A stretch of DNA of 64,000 nucleotides from Ardenticatenaceae bacterium (GTDB lineage: Bacteria; Chloroflexota; Anaerolineae; Promineifilales; Promineifilaceae): contig JACKBV010000025.1 in assembly GCA_020634315.1 (NCBI GenBank), forward strand, positions 8,041 to 72,040. Direction: 5' to 3'. This document shows positions 9,334 through 18,619 of the stretch, piece after piece (position 1 is the stretch's first letter; each line of letters begins with the position of its first letter). Under the pieces are notes generated by a model. That model saw nothing but the letters and a program-made list of their open reading frames with translations, was not told the DNA's origin and did not search any database. Both the position numbers and the translations under genes were made by a program.

Positions 9334-10002
9334 ATGTGCGGTCGTTTTGCATTATTAGCTCCCGGAGAAACCGTAGCCGATACGTTTCAGTTGGAAAGTG
9401 CGCCTGCTCCGCTCCCGCCGCGATACAATATTGCCCCGACGCAGCCCGTTTTGGCGGTGCGTCTGGCGCAGACAGGCAAACGCGAAGCAGCGTTGTTCCG
9501 TTGGGGTCTCATTCCTTCCTGGAGCAAAGACATTAGTATTGGCGCACGCATGATCAACGCCCGCGCCGAAACGGTCCCGGAAAAGCCTTCTTTTCGCACG
9601 GCCTTTAAGCGGCGGCGTTGTCTGATTCCAGCCAGTGGGTTTTATGAATGGCAAAAATTAAACGGCCGTAAACAAGCCATGTACATTCATCCCCAAGATG
9701 ACGATTTATTCGCCTTCGCCGGATTGTGGGAGATATGGCAAGGGGCTGATGGCAGCCACCTGGAAACCTGTACGATTCTCACAACCACACCCAATGAACT
9801 GATGGCCCCCATTCACAACCGCATGCCTGTCATTTTGGAGCCAGCCGATTTTGATATGTGGCTTGCACCGGGAGATCATCCTGACCAGGCTTTGCATTTG
9901 TTACGGCCGTATCCCGCCGCAAAAATGGCCGCTTACCCCGTCAGCAGCCTCGTCAACAGTCCCGCCAATGACGTGCCTGAGTGCATTGCTCCCCTCGCCT
10001 GA
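9334..10002 (+). CDS. SRAP family abasic-site DNA-protein crosslinking protein (YedK/HMCES-like)
   Basis: 222 residues, full length for the family. All active-site residues are visible: Cys2 directly after the initiator Met (MCGRF), Asn75 in RMINARAET, Glu105 in SGFYEWQ, and His161 in PIHNRMPVIL. The position of Cys2 fixes the start, since it becomes the N-terminal nucleophile. SRAP proteins form a thiazolidine crosslink with abasic sites in single-stranded DNA and shield them from breakage. GAAGGA precedes the ATG. The next gene starts 2 bases after its stop. Confidence 0.95.
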   Translation: MCGRFALLAPGETVADTFQLESAPAPLPPRYNIAPTQPVLAVRLAQTGKREAALFRWGLIPSWSKDISIGARMINARAETVPEKPSFRTAFKRRRCLIPASGFYEWQKLNGRKQAMYIHPQDDDLFAFAGLWEIWQGADGSHLETCTILTTTPNELMAPIHNRMPVILEPADFDMWLAPGDHPDQALHLLRPYPAAKMAAYPVSSLVNSPANDVPECIAPLA

Positions 10003-10004
10003 TT

Positions 10005-10559
10005 ATGACAAAAAAACACCCTGCCATTTTTCTTGACCGCGACGGCGTCATTATTGAAAATCGCGCCAATTATGTTCGTTCTTGGGATGATGTGGAAATT
10101 TACCCGCAGGCGCTGCAAGCGTTAACGGCCGTTGCCCACAGCCCATACAAAATCATCATCGTCACCAACCAATCGGCCGTAGGACGCGGCATTATTTCGC
10201 TGGAAACGGCCCATGCCATTAATGAGCAGCTCTTGCAGATAATCAGGATGGGAAACGGCCGTGTTGACGGCGTCTTTATGTGCCCACACGCCCCAGAAGC
10301 ACAATGCAATTGCCGCAAACCACAACCCGGTCTCCTTCTCCAGGCCGCCGCCCAGCATAACATCGATTTAAGTGAATCCTACATGATTGGCGACGCACTT
10401 TCCGATCTGCAAGCAGGTTTGGCAGCTGGCGTTCCCAACGTCATCTTGTTACGCACCGGTCGTGGGCAAAAACAAGCCCAACTCCCTGCGGCCGCCGCTT
10501 TCCACCCCATTACACTCTGCGACACACTCGGCGACGCACTCAGCCACATCATCTTCTAA
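10005..10559 (+). CDS. gmhB: D-glycero-D-manno-heptose 1,7-bisphosphate 7-phosphatase (HAD-IIIA)
   Basis: 184 residues from the ATG at 10005. HAD nucleophile pair in FLDRDGVI (Asp11, Asp13), then IIVTNQSAVGRG, then the zinc-binding loop CPHAPEAQCNCRKP that marks the GmhB/histidinol-phosphate phosphatase group, and MIGDALSDLQAG near the C-terminus. GmhB removes the 7-phosphate from heptose 1,7-bisphosphate. GmhA and HddA are encoded just downstream on the other strand, which supports the heptose role over histidinol phosphate. Starts 2 bases after the SRAP stop, so it is cotranscribed with a DNA-repair gene, an odd pairing. Confidence 0.9.
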   Translation: MTKKHPAIFLDRDGVIIENRANYVRSWDDVEIYPQALQALTAVAHSPYKIIIVTNQSAVGRGIISLETAHAINEQLLQIIRMGNGRVDGVFMCPHAPEAQCNCRKPQPGLLLQAAAQHNIDLSESYMIGDALSDLQAGLAAGVPNVILLRTGRGQKQAQLPAAAAFHPITLCDTLGDALSHIIF

Positions 10560-10561
10560 AC

Positions 10562-10592
10562 AAAAAGCCGACCTTATACACGGCCGGCTTTT
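10562..10592. terminator. Hairpin terminator between convergent gmhB and the BY-kinase gene
   Basis: AAAGCCGACC (10564-10573) and GGCCGGCTTT (10582-10591) pair with one mismatch around an 8-base loop, with A-run and T-run flanks. The arrangement suits termination on both strands. Confidence 0.75.
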
Positions 10593-10625
10593 ATCAACAT
10601 CAAATATCAGCTTTTGCTGGCACCG

Positions 10626-12281
10626 TTAAACCGCTTTCTTCGTTTCTCCCCCCAACAAACGTCGGCGCAGTTTGCCCGTTTCACCAGTTCCATTGCTATG
10701 CACATCTTTCCCATCTGCCTGATAAGGCTCTTTATAATAATAATAAGCACTATAACCCTGGCTCTTGGGAGATAACGAGTTCAAAACACAGCCAATCAGG
10801 TTAGTTCTCACTTCACCTAACTGCTTCACACTTTGCTTCAACTGTCCCTTACGGCTCTTATTCGCTCGAATCACCAACAGAGCCGCGTCAACTTGCGTCG
10901 ATAAAATAACAGCATCCGTCACTGATAACACAGGAGGGCTGTCAAAAATGACGTAGTCATACTGCTTTAACAACGCATCGAGCAACATTTTCATTTTCTT
11001 CGACCCAAGCAGTTCCGATGGGTTAGGTGGAATAAGCCCACTTGTCAGCAGTTGCAACCCCTCCACGCGCGTTGACTGAACCGAGTCATTGATCAACAGA
11101 CGAATCTCTTCCTCACGTTTTGTCGCATCAAAATCTAACAGCAAGTTTGTCAACCCACGCTTATTGGGTAAATCAAACATCTCATGCTGCGATGGCAACC
11201 GCAAATCCGAATCAATCAACAAGACATTAAATCCAGCCTGCGCCAAAACCACCGCCAGATTTGCCGAAGTCGTACTTTTCCCCTCGCCCGGTATCGAACT
11301 TGTAATTAACAGTGAACGATTCGGGTTATCAACCGAGGTGTATTGAATACCTGTCCGCAAAATACGAAATGCTTCCGAGACAGGCGCACGGGGATGGCTA
11401 ATGGTTACTAAGCGATGATTTTCATCACTCTTAATATCTGCAATCCCAGCCAACGTAGGCAGCTCAGTTAATTTCATCACGACATTCTCGGTTTTAATTG
11501 TGTCATCCAAATATTCCATGATATAGGCGGCAGACGCAGATAACACAAACCCAATCCCCGATGCAATAATGATCGTAATTAAGGGATTTGGATTAACCGG
11601 GTTGTAAGGGAAATTAGCGTTTTCGATAATTTGAACAGTGTTTGTTGCCCCTTGTTCTGTGCTGGCTAACAAAGTCGTATAGTTAGTTTCAAGCGTGCGC
11701 AAACTGCTTTCCATTTCTGCAATTTCAGTTTGTGCGCGAGCAATATCGCGGGCACTTGTCAAATTGCCCAATTCCTCTTGCTTCGCCGCCAATTGATCGC
11801 GCGTTTCCACAATGGCCGTCTCATAATTCGATAACAACTCATTGACAAATGTATTCTCTTCGGCCTGAGAAGTTGGGCTGCGCAAGACAAGCTGTCGCGC
11901 TAATTCGGCCGCTACAGCCTGAGCGCGTGCTTGATCGGTATCGGTAACGATAATTTCAATGATATTTGTACCCGTCAATTGGCGCACAACAATATCTTTT
12001 GGTAGACGATCCAACCCCAGCGCTTCAAGAGCATCATTACGTACAGAGGCACGATTCGCCAGATTAACATATCCGGCGGCCAGTTGCTGCGTAATATACA
12101 AATCATTGTTGGAGGGGTTGGGATTTTCAATTGCATTACCAATCATGAGGGCTGTTGTTGATCGGTATACATCTGGCTGCTGTTGTGTTGCCCAAAAGCT
12201 GGAAATGCCCGCTACCAGGGTAGCCGAAACAATCAGCCACCACCATTTGAGTAACGGTGTAAAGTATTCCCTAATTTCCAT
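10626..12281 (-). CDS. Polysaccharide co-polymerase / autokinase, Wzc-type BY-kinase
   Basis: 551 residues. The N-terminal Wzz-like chain-length domain begins MEIREYFTPLLKWWWLIV with a first membrane helix at about 14-34. A periplasmic coiled-coil-rich part follows (roughly 140-200), and a second helix at about 233-253 is preceded by a Pro-rich stretch (NFPYNPVNPNP). The cytoplasmic kinase has Walker A SSIPGEGKST near 330, Walker A' LLIDSDLR near 357 and VIFDSPP near 440. The tyrosine tail GYSAYYYYKEPY lies near 507-518. Such proteins control chain length and export of capsular or exopolysaccharide by cycling tyrosine phosphorylation. A separate phosphatase is not visible nearby. Very few ACGGCCGT palindromes occur in this block. 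Confidence 0.93.
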   Translation of the reverse strand: MEIREYFTPLLKWWWLIVSATLVAGISSFWATQQQPDVYRSTTALMIGNAIENPNPSNNDLYITQQLAAGYVNLANRASVRNDALEALGLDRLPKDIVVRQLTGTNIIEIIVTDTDQARAQAVAAELARQLVLRSPTSQAEENTFVNELLSNYETAIVETRDQLAAKQEELGNLTSARDIARAQTEIAEMESSLRTLETNYTTLLASTEQGATNTVQIIENANFPYNPVNPNPLITIIIASGIGFVLSASAAYIMEYLDDTIKTENVVMKLTELPTLAGIADIKSDENHRLVTISHPRAPVSEAFRILRTGIQYTSVDNPNRSLLITSSIPGEGKSTTSANLAVVLAQAGFNVLLIDSDLRLPSQHEMFDLPNKRGLTNLLLDFDATKREEEIRLLINDSVQSTRVEGLQLLTSGLIPPNPSELLGSKKMKMLLDALLKQYDYVIFDSPPVLSVTDAVILSTQVDAALLVIRANKSRKGQLKQSVKQLGEVRTNLIGCVLNSLSPKSQGYSAYYYYKEPYQADGKDVHSNGTGETGKLRRRLLGGETKKAV

Positions 12282-12341
12282 CCGCTGTTCCTAAAAGTAC
12301 CTTATATTCGTTTTGACCGGATTATCGCCTTGTATTATAGA

Positions 12342-12902
12342 TTATTCGGCTATTTCCCGCAGTACCTTTGTAATTAAGTGTTCAAAAACCAGATGGATGT
12401 CTTCAACCTGCTCAATACAATCGCTCGGTACGTGCAATTGCAAGTCAACCATCGGCCCTAATTTACCGGCGCTAAACCCTGTAAAGCCTATCGTGGTGGC
12501 TCCTTTTTCATTAGCCAGTTCAATGGCTTTGAGGACGTTAGGGGAATTACCGCTGGTGGAAATACCGATGACAACATCGCCTGGTTGAACCAGGTTTGCC
12601 AATTGCAAGGCAAACACGTTCTCATACCCATCATCATTTGCATAGGCGGAGAGGATAGCCATGTTATCTGTCAGACCTATCGCCTTGTAATGAGGCCAAT
12701 TGGGGCGGCGCGTGTTTTTTGCCAGGTCACAAACAAAATGGGAAGCCGTTGAGGCGCTGCCACCATTTCCCATGATGAAAACTTGACGGCCGTTTACACG
12801 AGCATCATGCAGAACTTTAATTGCCTCTTCAATGGGCGCATCATCAATCTGATCCAGCGTATTCTTTAATTCATCAAAATATGCACGCACGCGATTCGTC
12901 AT
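12342..12902 (-). CDS. gmhA: Sedoheptulose-7-phosphate isomerase (SIS domain)
   Basis: 186 residues, usual for GmhA. The SIS motif IMGNGGSASTASHF lies near residues 43-56 and the second phosphate loop GISTSGNSPNVLKA near 114-127. The C-terminal EDIHLVFEHLI supplies the conserved His/Glu helix. GmhA converts sedoheptulose 7-phosphate to D-glycero-D-manno-heptose 7-phosphate, the first step of ADP- or GDP-heptose synthesis. It lies 42 bases after hddA on the same strand, and with hddA upstream the GDP-alpha-heptose branch is more likely than the ADP-beta branch. Confidence 0.93.
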   Translation of the reverse strand: MTNRVRAYFDELKNTLDQIDDAPIEEAIKVLHDARVNGRQVFIMGNGGSASTASHFVCDLAKNTRRPNWPHYKAIGLTDNMAILSAYANDDGYENVFALQLANLVQPGDVVIGISTSGNSPNVLKAIELANEKGATTIGFTGFSAGKLGPMVDLQLHVPSDCIEQVEDIHLVFEHLITKVLREIAE

Positions 12903-12944
12903 AATACTTCCTCACTTATAGAATTTATGGCCTACACCATCGCC

Positions 12945-13922
12945 TTAGCGATGATAATCAAAAATCACCTTACTGCCATCCTGGCCTAATTTGAACGGCA
13001 ACTCTTGAAGATGATTCAGCGCATGGCGCACATCCTCTTGCGTCCCATTCTTGCAATACAACAACATAAAACCGCCCCCACCTGCACCGGCAATCTTGCC
13101 GCCAATAGCGCCAGCTTCACGGGCAATTTCATACATTTCATCCAAGGTATTATTGCTGATCTGGCTGGCAAGCTGTTTCTTCAACAGCCAACTCTCATGC
13201 AAAAGATGCCCAATTGCATCCACATTACCCTCTAACAGCTCATTGCGCACACGGTAAGTGATTTTCTTCATTTCATCCAGCACATATGCGCGATCAACAA
13301 TATTTTCTTTCTGTTCCGCCAAAATCCGATCTGCTTTACGCGTCATACCGGTGAAGAACAGCAACAAATTGTCATTGAGTTGGCGCTGCGTTTTCGGCGA
13401 CAAAGTCAATGTATGGGGGATAATGTCGCCGTTGGTTTTAAATTCCATAAAACGCAGCCCACCATAAGCAGCAATATATTGATCTTGAATACCAATTGGG
13501 CTGCCAAGGATGTCTCGCTCGATTTTGCAAGCCTCTTCAGCAAGCTTGTTCGCCAATACCAATTCTCGTTGATATGAATACATGGCATGCAGCGACCCAA
13601 CTGTTACCGTACTGGACGACCCTAAACCGGAACCTTCTGAGGGAATATCCCCCATTGTGGTAATTTCAACACCATTTCTAATGCCAGTAATGCGCAGGGC
13701 TTCACGAATCAGTTCATGCTGTAACTCATCAACGTCATCGACCATCTCTGTGCGGGTATAACCCACACGAAGTTTGTCATCAAAGCGGTTTTTAATCGTG
13801 ACAAAAATATATTTGTCAATTGCGGAACTGAGGACACAACCGCCATGTTCGAGATAGTAGGAGGGGAAGTCTGTGCCACCGCCAAATAAACTTACGCGCA
13901 AAGGTGTTTGAATAATAATCAT
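12945..13922 (-). CDS. hddA: D-glycero-alpha-D-manno-heptose-7-phosphate kinase (GHMP family)
   Basis: 325 residues. It begins IIIQTPLRVSLFGGGTDFPSYY, the characteristic start of HddA-type GHMP kinases. The ATP loop PSEGSGLGSSSTVTVGSL lies near 93-110 and the third GHMP motif GKIAGAGGGGFML near 268-280. HddA phosphorylates heptose 7-phosphate at C1 to give the 1,7-bisphosphate that GmhB then uses. The nucleotidyltransferase HddC that would make the GDP-sugar is not found in this window. Operon with gmhA, which follows it. Confidence 0.9.
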   Translation of the reverse strand: MIIIQTPLRVSLFGGGTDFPSYYLEHGGCVLSSAIDKYIFVTIKNRFDDKLRVGYTRTEMVDDVDELQHELIREALRITGIRNGVEITTMGDIPSEGSGLGSSSTVTVGSLHAMYSYQRELVLANKLAEEACKIERDILGSPIGIQDQYIAAYGGLRFMEFKTNGDIIPHTLTLSPKTQRQLNDNLLLFFTGMTRKADRILAEQKENIVDRAYVLDEMKKITYRVRNELLEGNVDAIGHLLHESWLLKKQLASQISNNTLDEMYEIAREAGAIGGKIAGAGGGGFMLLYCKNGTQEDVRHALNHLQELPFKLGQDGSKVIFDYHR

Positions 13923-13967
13923 GATAAATCCTTTCTGCGATATTTATCCCTCAACACAAAAAAGCAA

Positions 13968-14015
13968 CAACCGAATGGTTCTCCTATGGAACTTCGGGGA
14001 TGGTAATTTCGGTTG
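13968..14015. repeat. Imperfect inverted repeat in the leader of hddA
   Basis: CAACCGAA (13968-13975) and TTCGGTTG (14008-14015) are exact complements. Between them CCGAA...TTCGG and GTTC...GAAC can make an alternative smaller hairpin. It lies in the 141-base gap between the upstream glycosyltransferase stop and hddA, so it may be a terminator for the former or a leader structure for hddA. No T-run makes the first clear. Confidence 0.35.
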
Positions 14016-14063
14016 ACCAATTGTGCAGAGGGTACTAGAAGATGGAGCTTTTTTGCCTCTGAC

Positions 14064-15296
14064 TTAAGATTTATACGAGTTGTGCAAGTGCATTGACGGT
14101 TTTTGGGCTTCGTGAATGACTTCCCGATAAATCTCTTCTAGTCTTTGGGCAACGTTTATCCAGTTATGATAGGTTTCAACGTAAGTACGCCCCGCTTGTC
14201 CAACTTGATATTGTTGGTGGGGATTGTTTAACAGCGACACAATTTGTTGGGCAAAGTCTGTCGGCTGTTCGGCTACTAACACATCTTGACCGGGCTTCAA
14301 TTGTAGTGACGCGGTGGCTTGGGGCGTTGTGACAACAGGTGTCGCGCAGGCCATCGCTTCTAATACTTTGTTTTGAATCCCGGCATTATAGGTAATGGGC
14401 GCTACTGCCAAAGTTGCTCTTTGTAGATAAGGGGGCAATTCTGGCACAGTGCCGGTCACATCAATGTTTGGGTGCTGTGCTAACGCGAGAATATCTCGCG
14501 TGGGGTCTTTACCCACTATTTGCAAGCGAGCGTCAGGGCGTTCTTGCCACACGTAGGGCATGATCTTATCGACCATGTGGGTAGCCATGGTGATGTTTGC
14601 ATGGTAGCTCATTTTGCCGCTGATGATGAGTGTGGCGGCTTCACGGGAAACGGCCGTATCCGGGTAAAAATATTGCAGCGCCACCCCATTGGGTATCACC
14701 TCAATCGGCGGCGTTGACCCATTCTCGCTCAACGAAGTCAATATTTGTTTGTCAGTTGGCGAAGTTACCAACACCCGATCAAACTGATTAACCAGCCACC
14801 CTTCATACCGCTCCGTCCGCTTCAAATCCAGGCGACTGCGCCAGCGACGCAGCCGATCCGTGCTTTGGGCAGACGCTTGCCGAAACAGGTGGGTGATACA
14901 ATCCACACTGTCCCACACAACCGGAATGTTACTGTGCTGCTTAAAATACAAGCCATACCGCGCACCACGCAAATGCTCGACATGCACAACATCATAGCTT
15001 GCATCATTTAAGAATGGCTCTACCAAAGCCGGCTGCCACGAATAAACACTCTGTAAGGGATCACGAGTAGGCAAAACTTGGGCACAATTCCAGAGGGAAC
15101 GCCATCCGGGCATGTGAATGGTATGCACGACGTCGCAAAATTCACGCAGATGCTCAATATCAGATTGTTCTGCTTCGTTTGTCCACAAAGTTAAAACAGT
15201 GACCTGGTGTCCCCGCTCAGCCAAAGACCGTATCATGTTATACGGCCGTACACGCACCAAATTAGGGACATATGGCACAATAAACAATATTTTCAT
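14064..15296 (-). CDS. Glycosyltransferase family 4 (GT-B)
   Basis: 410 residues. The N-terminal Rossmann half starts MKILFIVPYVPNLVRVRPYN, followed by SLAERGHQVTVLTLW. The C-terminal donor half has VIPNGVALQYF near 205, LQIVGKDPTRDI near 260 and NKVLEAMACATPVVTT near 315-330, the E-x7-E-like donor region of GT4 enzymes. The N-terminal pattern resembles the sugar transferases that accompany exosortase-type polysaccharide loci. Divergent from the exported propeller gene, with 176 bases between the starts. Confidence 0.88.
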   Translation of the reverse strand: MKILFIVPYVPNLVRVRPYNMIRSLAERGHQVTVLTLWTNEAEQSDIEHLREFCDVVHTIHMPGWRSLWNCAQVLPTRDPLQSVYSWQPALVEPFLNDASYDVVHVEHLRGARYGLYFKQHSNIPVVWDSVDCITHLFRQASAQSTDRLRRWRSRLDLKRTERYEGWLVNQFDRVLVTSPTDKQILTSLSENGSTPPIEVIPNGVALQYFYPDTAVSREAATLIISGKMSYHANITMATHMVDKIMPYVWQERPDARLQIVGKDPTRDILALAQHPNIDVTGTVPELPPYLQRATLAVAPITYNAGIQNKVLEAMACATPVVTTPQATASLQLKPGQDVLVAEQPTDFAQQIVSLLNNPHQQYQVGQAGRTYVETYHNWINVAQRLEEIYREVIHEAQKPSMHLHNSYKS

Positions 15297-15395
15297 AGAT
15301 TTCTTCAGTTTATATTAGATGAGGGCATCTGCGCCATGCCCCTATAAGGATTATGGTAAAAAGGTACCATTTTTAACTTAACAACAGCCTTACAA

Positions 15396-15425
15396 TTGAC
15401 ATCAGCAAAACATTCAGCCTACAAT
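15396..15425 (+). promoter_or_regulatory. Sigma70-type promoter of the exported propeller gene
   Basis: TTGACA at 15396-15401 and TACAAT at 15420-15425 are separated by 18 bases. The expected start of transcription is near 15432, about 40 bases before the ATG at 15473, which is preceded by AAAGGGG. The -35 matches consensus fully and the -10 differs by one base. Confidence 0.7.
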
Positions 15426-15472
15426 ACGCCTCGTTCTTTACTAAACTAGACAGACACATAAAGGGGACAAAT

Positions 15473-18400
15473 ATGCGAAAACCAGTTTTTCTACTGGCCC
15501 TGCTATTCCTTCTCACCCTGGTGTCTCCCCTCGCAGCCACATCATCTCCACGAGACCAGGCAAATCTTCCCAACGTAACTTCCGACCCATTTCCCACCCA
15601 AACAATTGACAATCTACCAACATTAGATCAAGCAAACATTCTCGCAACATGGGAAGGCGAAAATAGCTGGCCCACCTTGGCGGCTAACAACGAAAGAACT
15701 TCTTGGACACCAGAAGAAGTATCTGGCAATCTGAAACCTCTCTGGTACCTACCAATTGAACCTTATATTTCTCAGCGCGTACAAATCATCGCCGCGTATG
15801 ATACCTTGTATATCGCCACGGCAAAGGGTCTCTACACGCTGAACGCAGATACGGGAGCCAAAGGCTGGGTTTACCCGACAGAGCTGCCATTGGGACATTC
15901 CCCCACAGTACAAGATGGGGTTGTCTACGTTGGCGGCCTCGACCGCAAAATTCACGCCATTGACGCCTTCGACGGAGATGGTTTGTGGACATACGAAGCG
16001 GAAGCGGGTTTTGTCACCAACCCACTCGTTGCCGATGGCAAAGTATTTGCCGGAAGCCGTGATGGCTATTTTTATGCACTCAATGCAAGCAACGGCCATT
16101 TAATCTGGCGCTATAAGACAGACGGCCCAATCACCTACTCCGCTGCATACAAAGATGGCGTTGTCTACTTCGCCTCTAACGACAGCTACGCCTATGCGCT
16201 AAATGGGCAAACGGGCGCACTCGTCTGGAAGTCGAGCAAATTACCAGGGGCGGGTTTCCAATCCTGGTGGCCGGTCATTTACGAGAATCGTGTCATCTTC
16301 TCCGGCAGCAACAACTATCGCACTTCCATTCAACCAGGCGGCGGGTTCCAGTTTGTCGAACTTGAGCGTGATGATGTTTACCCCAATCACGCTACCGATC
16401 CTCGTGGCACGCTCATTGGCGGCTTGGGAACGGCCGCTGGCGATTGGGCGCCAGGAACCGTCACGGTAAACGCCTCGCGCATTTACCAATACTTCAACAA
16501 CAAACCGTGGCGTCAATCCGTCTTTGTGCTCAACCGCAACAATGGGCAGTCCGCCGAGACAGCGCCCGTTTTATGGACCGGCACACACAGTAATTCGCGT
16601 TACCCACCAGTCATTGGGGCAGATGGCGTGCTTTACCAGCAGAACAACTACATGTCGGATCCATACATTGCTGGCGGGCAAATATCGGGCTGGCAGCCAG
16701 GCGTCAATTACATCAGCGTCATCAGCTCCGACTGGGCGGCCGTTGACGAGCCGCACGGATACTCGGCCGGTGGCGACCTCATTTACTGGAACTTGTGTTG
16801 CGACCGACAAATTGGAGCCATTGACATCACCGTTCCCAACAGTGTGTTTGCGGATCGGTACAGTGATGGCATTCGCCCGCCCACAGGCGGTGTTGATTCC
16901 AGCCGTGAGTGGATCTACTTTGGCTACAACCTGGACACGATCATTCCCAATTACAACCAGCTTTACCATCTGAGCGACACCAAATCTTACGCCTCTTTTG
17001 GCAGCGATTTGGGCGCTAACGGGGCAGCCAGTGGCAATGGGGATTATGGGTATCATGGGGACACCAATGCCCCTATCCCCTACAATGGCAAGATTTATGT
17101 GCATCGGGGCAATTCGATCATCGCCTTTACCAATACCACAGCACCCCCGCAAGAACTGTCCATGTTCGCCACTGTTTCTGTCCAAGATGAAAGCAGCAGC
17201 TTTGGCGCGGCTTACCTTAACGAACTGCTGGAAACTGAGATTGAAGAGATTGTCGCCGCGGGACATTTACGGCCAGCTTACACAACGCATGGCATTTTTG
17301 ACTTGCGCAGTCGGCATGACTGTGGCGATAACCTGACAGATTATTGGTCGAACCCTGGGGAAACGTTGGTTATTTTGCTGGAAGCGCTTCCTTATCTGTC
17401 ACCCTCATTACAGCAAAGTGTACGCACGTATTTGCAAAGCGAATTCACCAATTATCCGCCGTATCAATATAACCACATTGGCTGGAGCGGCGCGGCACGC
17501 GAAATCTTTGATGTGCCGCCCGAAGCAAATATTTCCGGCAATCTCAATCCGCAAAACAAGAATTTTACTTACAAAAACAGCGGCGGTTGGGAAGGCGTTG
17601 GCGTATGGGGACGAAATCCGTATGCGTTTTACGCGCTGTGGAAATACGCAGAAGCCTTTGGCAATGCGGGCACGATTCTTAACAATGCAGATGATGCGTT
17701 TTGGGAAGAGTTTAATGACAGACCGGCGGATTCGCTGCTGACAAAAATGCCGCATGTGCATAATGCTTACATTGCCGGGATGTGGGGCTTTCTGGAGCTG
17801 CAATCATTGGCAGGCGTGTCGCCATCTAGCCAGGTGCAAAATGAGCTAAACCGGTTGTTGAATCTGCGCGTCAATACGTTTACGAAGGATTCTGCTTATG
17901 CGCCCTACGGACGAGATAATACGGTTAAGGCTTACTGCCGCACGTTGAATATTGCTAACAATTTTATGTTTATGGTGCCAGAGTTGGCGGCGCATCTGCG
18001 GACGCATAAGTTGAATGCTGTGCAAACGGCCGTTTCCGATTACGAAACCCTGGCCCCCAACTGGTTTGTCACACTCAACACCGACGGCTTTGCAGAAAAC
18101 GCCGTCAACACCCTCTACGACACCTATGGGCTGTTCCTGGCGAAAGCCTTGATTTTGGGTGAATCGGGCGCCGAGTTGGAACGGTATCTGGATGTACCGG
18201 CATTCCCGGTGGGCGACCTTTACTATGTGCAAAAGCTTGTCTGGACGCTGGCGAACAGCATCCCGGATTTCTCGTTATCGGTGACGCCGACCACACACGC
18301 GATTAAGGCAGGGGAAACGGCCGTTTACACCATCCACCTCCAACCCGGCAACGATTTCAGTGACAACGTCACACTCAGCACAAACACACCAGGCGGCATC

Positions 18401-18604
18401 AACATCTCTCTGAGCAACAACAACGTCACCCTTCCCGCTCAAGTCACCTTAACCGTTGTTGATCTTCACAACAGCTCATTCGAAGACACATTGACCTACA
18501 ACATAACAATCACAGCCAGTGGTGGCGATGTTACACGCCAACGTACCATCAAACTGATCATCAACCCCAAATACAGTCACCTACCCATCATCTACCACCA
18601 ATAA
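15473..18604 (+). CDS. Large exported protein: PQQ-type beta-propeller, alpha-helical middle domain, Ig-like C-terminus
   Basis: 1043 residues. Signal peptide at 1-23 (KPVFLLALLFLLTLVSPLAA). Residues of about 75-270 carry at least five propeller blades with the repeat pattern 'GxVYVGxxDxxxxALDAxxGxxxW' (examples YVGGLDRKIHAIDAFDG, FAGSRDGYFYALNASNG, YFASNDSYAYALNGQTG). The middle, roughly 560-900, looks helical and Trp/Tyr-rich, like a glycoside-hydrolase-type alpha barrel, but I cannot name it. The last about 100 residues form an Ig-like domain (AGETAVYTIHLQPGNDFSDN). The end KYSHLPIIYHQ resembles the tail of the next protein. Probably surface or extracellular, with role in glycan binding or processing only inferred from the neighbours. 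Confidence 0.8.
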   Translation: MRKPVFLLALLFLLTLVSPLAATSSPRDQANLPNVTSDPFPTQTIDNLPTLDQANILATWEGENSWPTLAANNERTSWTPEEVSGNLKPLWYLPIEPYISQRVQIIAAYDTLYIATAKGLYTLNADTGAKGWVYPTELPLGHSPTVQDGVVYVGGLDRKIHAIDAFDGDGLWTYEAEAGFVTNPLVADGKVFAGSRDGYFYALNASNGHLIWRYKTDGPITYSAAYKDGVVYFASNDSYAYALNGQTGALVWKSSKLPGAGFQSWWPVIYENRVIFSGSNNYRTSIQPGGGFQFVELERDDVYPNHATDPRGTLIGGLGTAAGDWAPGTVTVNASRIYQYFNNKPWRQSVFVLNRNNGQSAETAPVLWTGTHSNSRYPPVIGADGVLYQQNNYMSDPYIAGGQISGWQPGVNYISVISSDWAAVDEPHGYSAGGDLIYWNLCCDRQIGAIDITVPNSVFADRYSDGIRPPTGGVDSSREWIYFGYNLDTIIPNYNQLYHLSDTKSYASFGSDLGANGAASGNGDYGYHGDTNAPIPYNGKIYVHRGNSIIAFTNTTAPPQELSMFATVSVQDESSSFGAAYLNELLETEIEEIVAAGHLRPAYTTHGIFDLRSRHDCGDNLTDYWSNPGETLVILLEALPYLSPSLQQSVRTYLQSEFTNYPPYQYNHIGWSGAAREIFDVPPEANISGNLNPQNKNFTYKNSGGWEGVGVWGRNPYAFYALWKYAEAFGNAGTILNNADDAFWEEFNDRPADSLLTKMPHVHNAYIAGMWGFLELQSLAGVSPSSQVQNELNRLLNLRVNTFTKDSAYAPYGRDNTVKAYCRTLNIANNFMFMVPELAAHLRTHKLNAVQTAVSDYETLAPNWFVTLNTDGFAENAVNTLYDTYGLFLAKALILGESGAELERYLDVPAFPVGDLYYVQKLVWTLANSIPDFSLSVTPTTHAIKAGETAVYTIHLQPGNDFSDNVTLSTNTPGGINISLSNNNVTLPAQVTLTVVDLHNSSFEDTLTYNITITASGGDVTRQRTIKLIINPKYSHLPIIYHQ

Positions 18605-18619
18605 GTCACCTATACGGCA

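Noticed and set aside
16571..17266. A 231-codon minus-strand frame over the propeller gene
   Set aside because: No family features. The plus-strand propeller frame is continuous and has a signal peptide and repeats.
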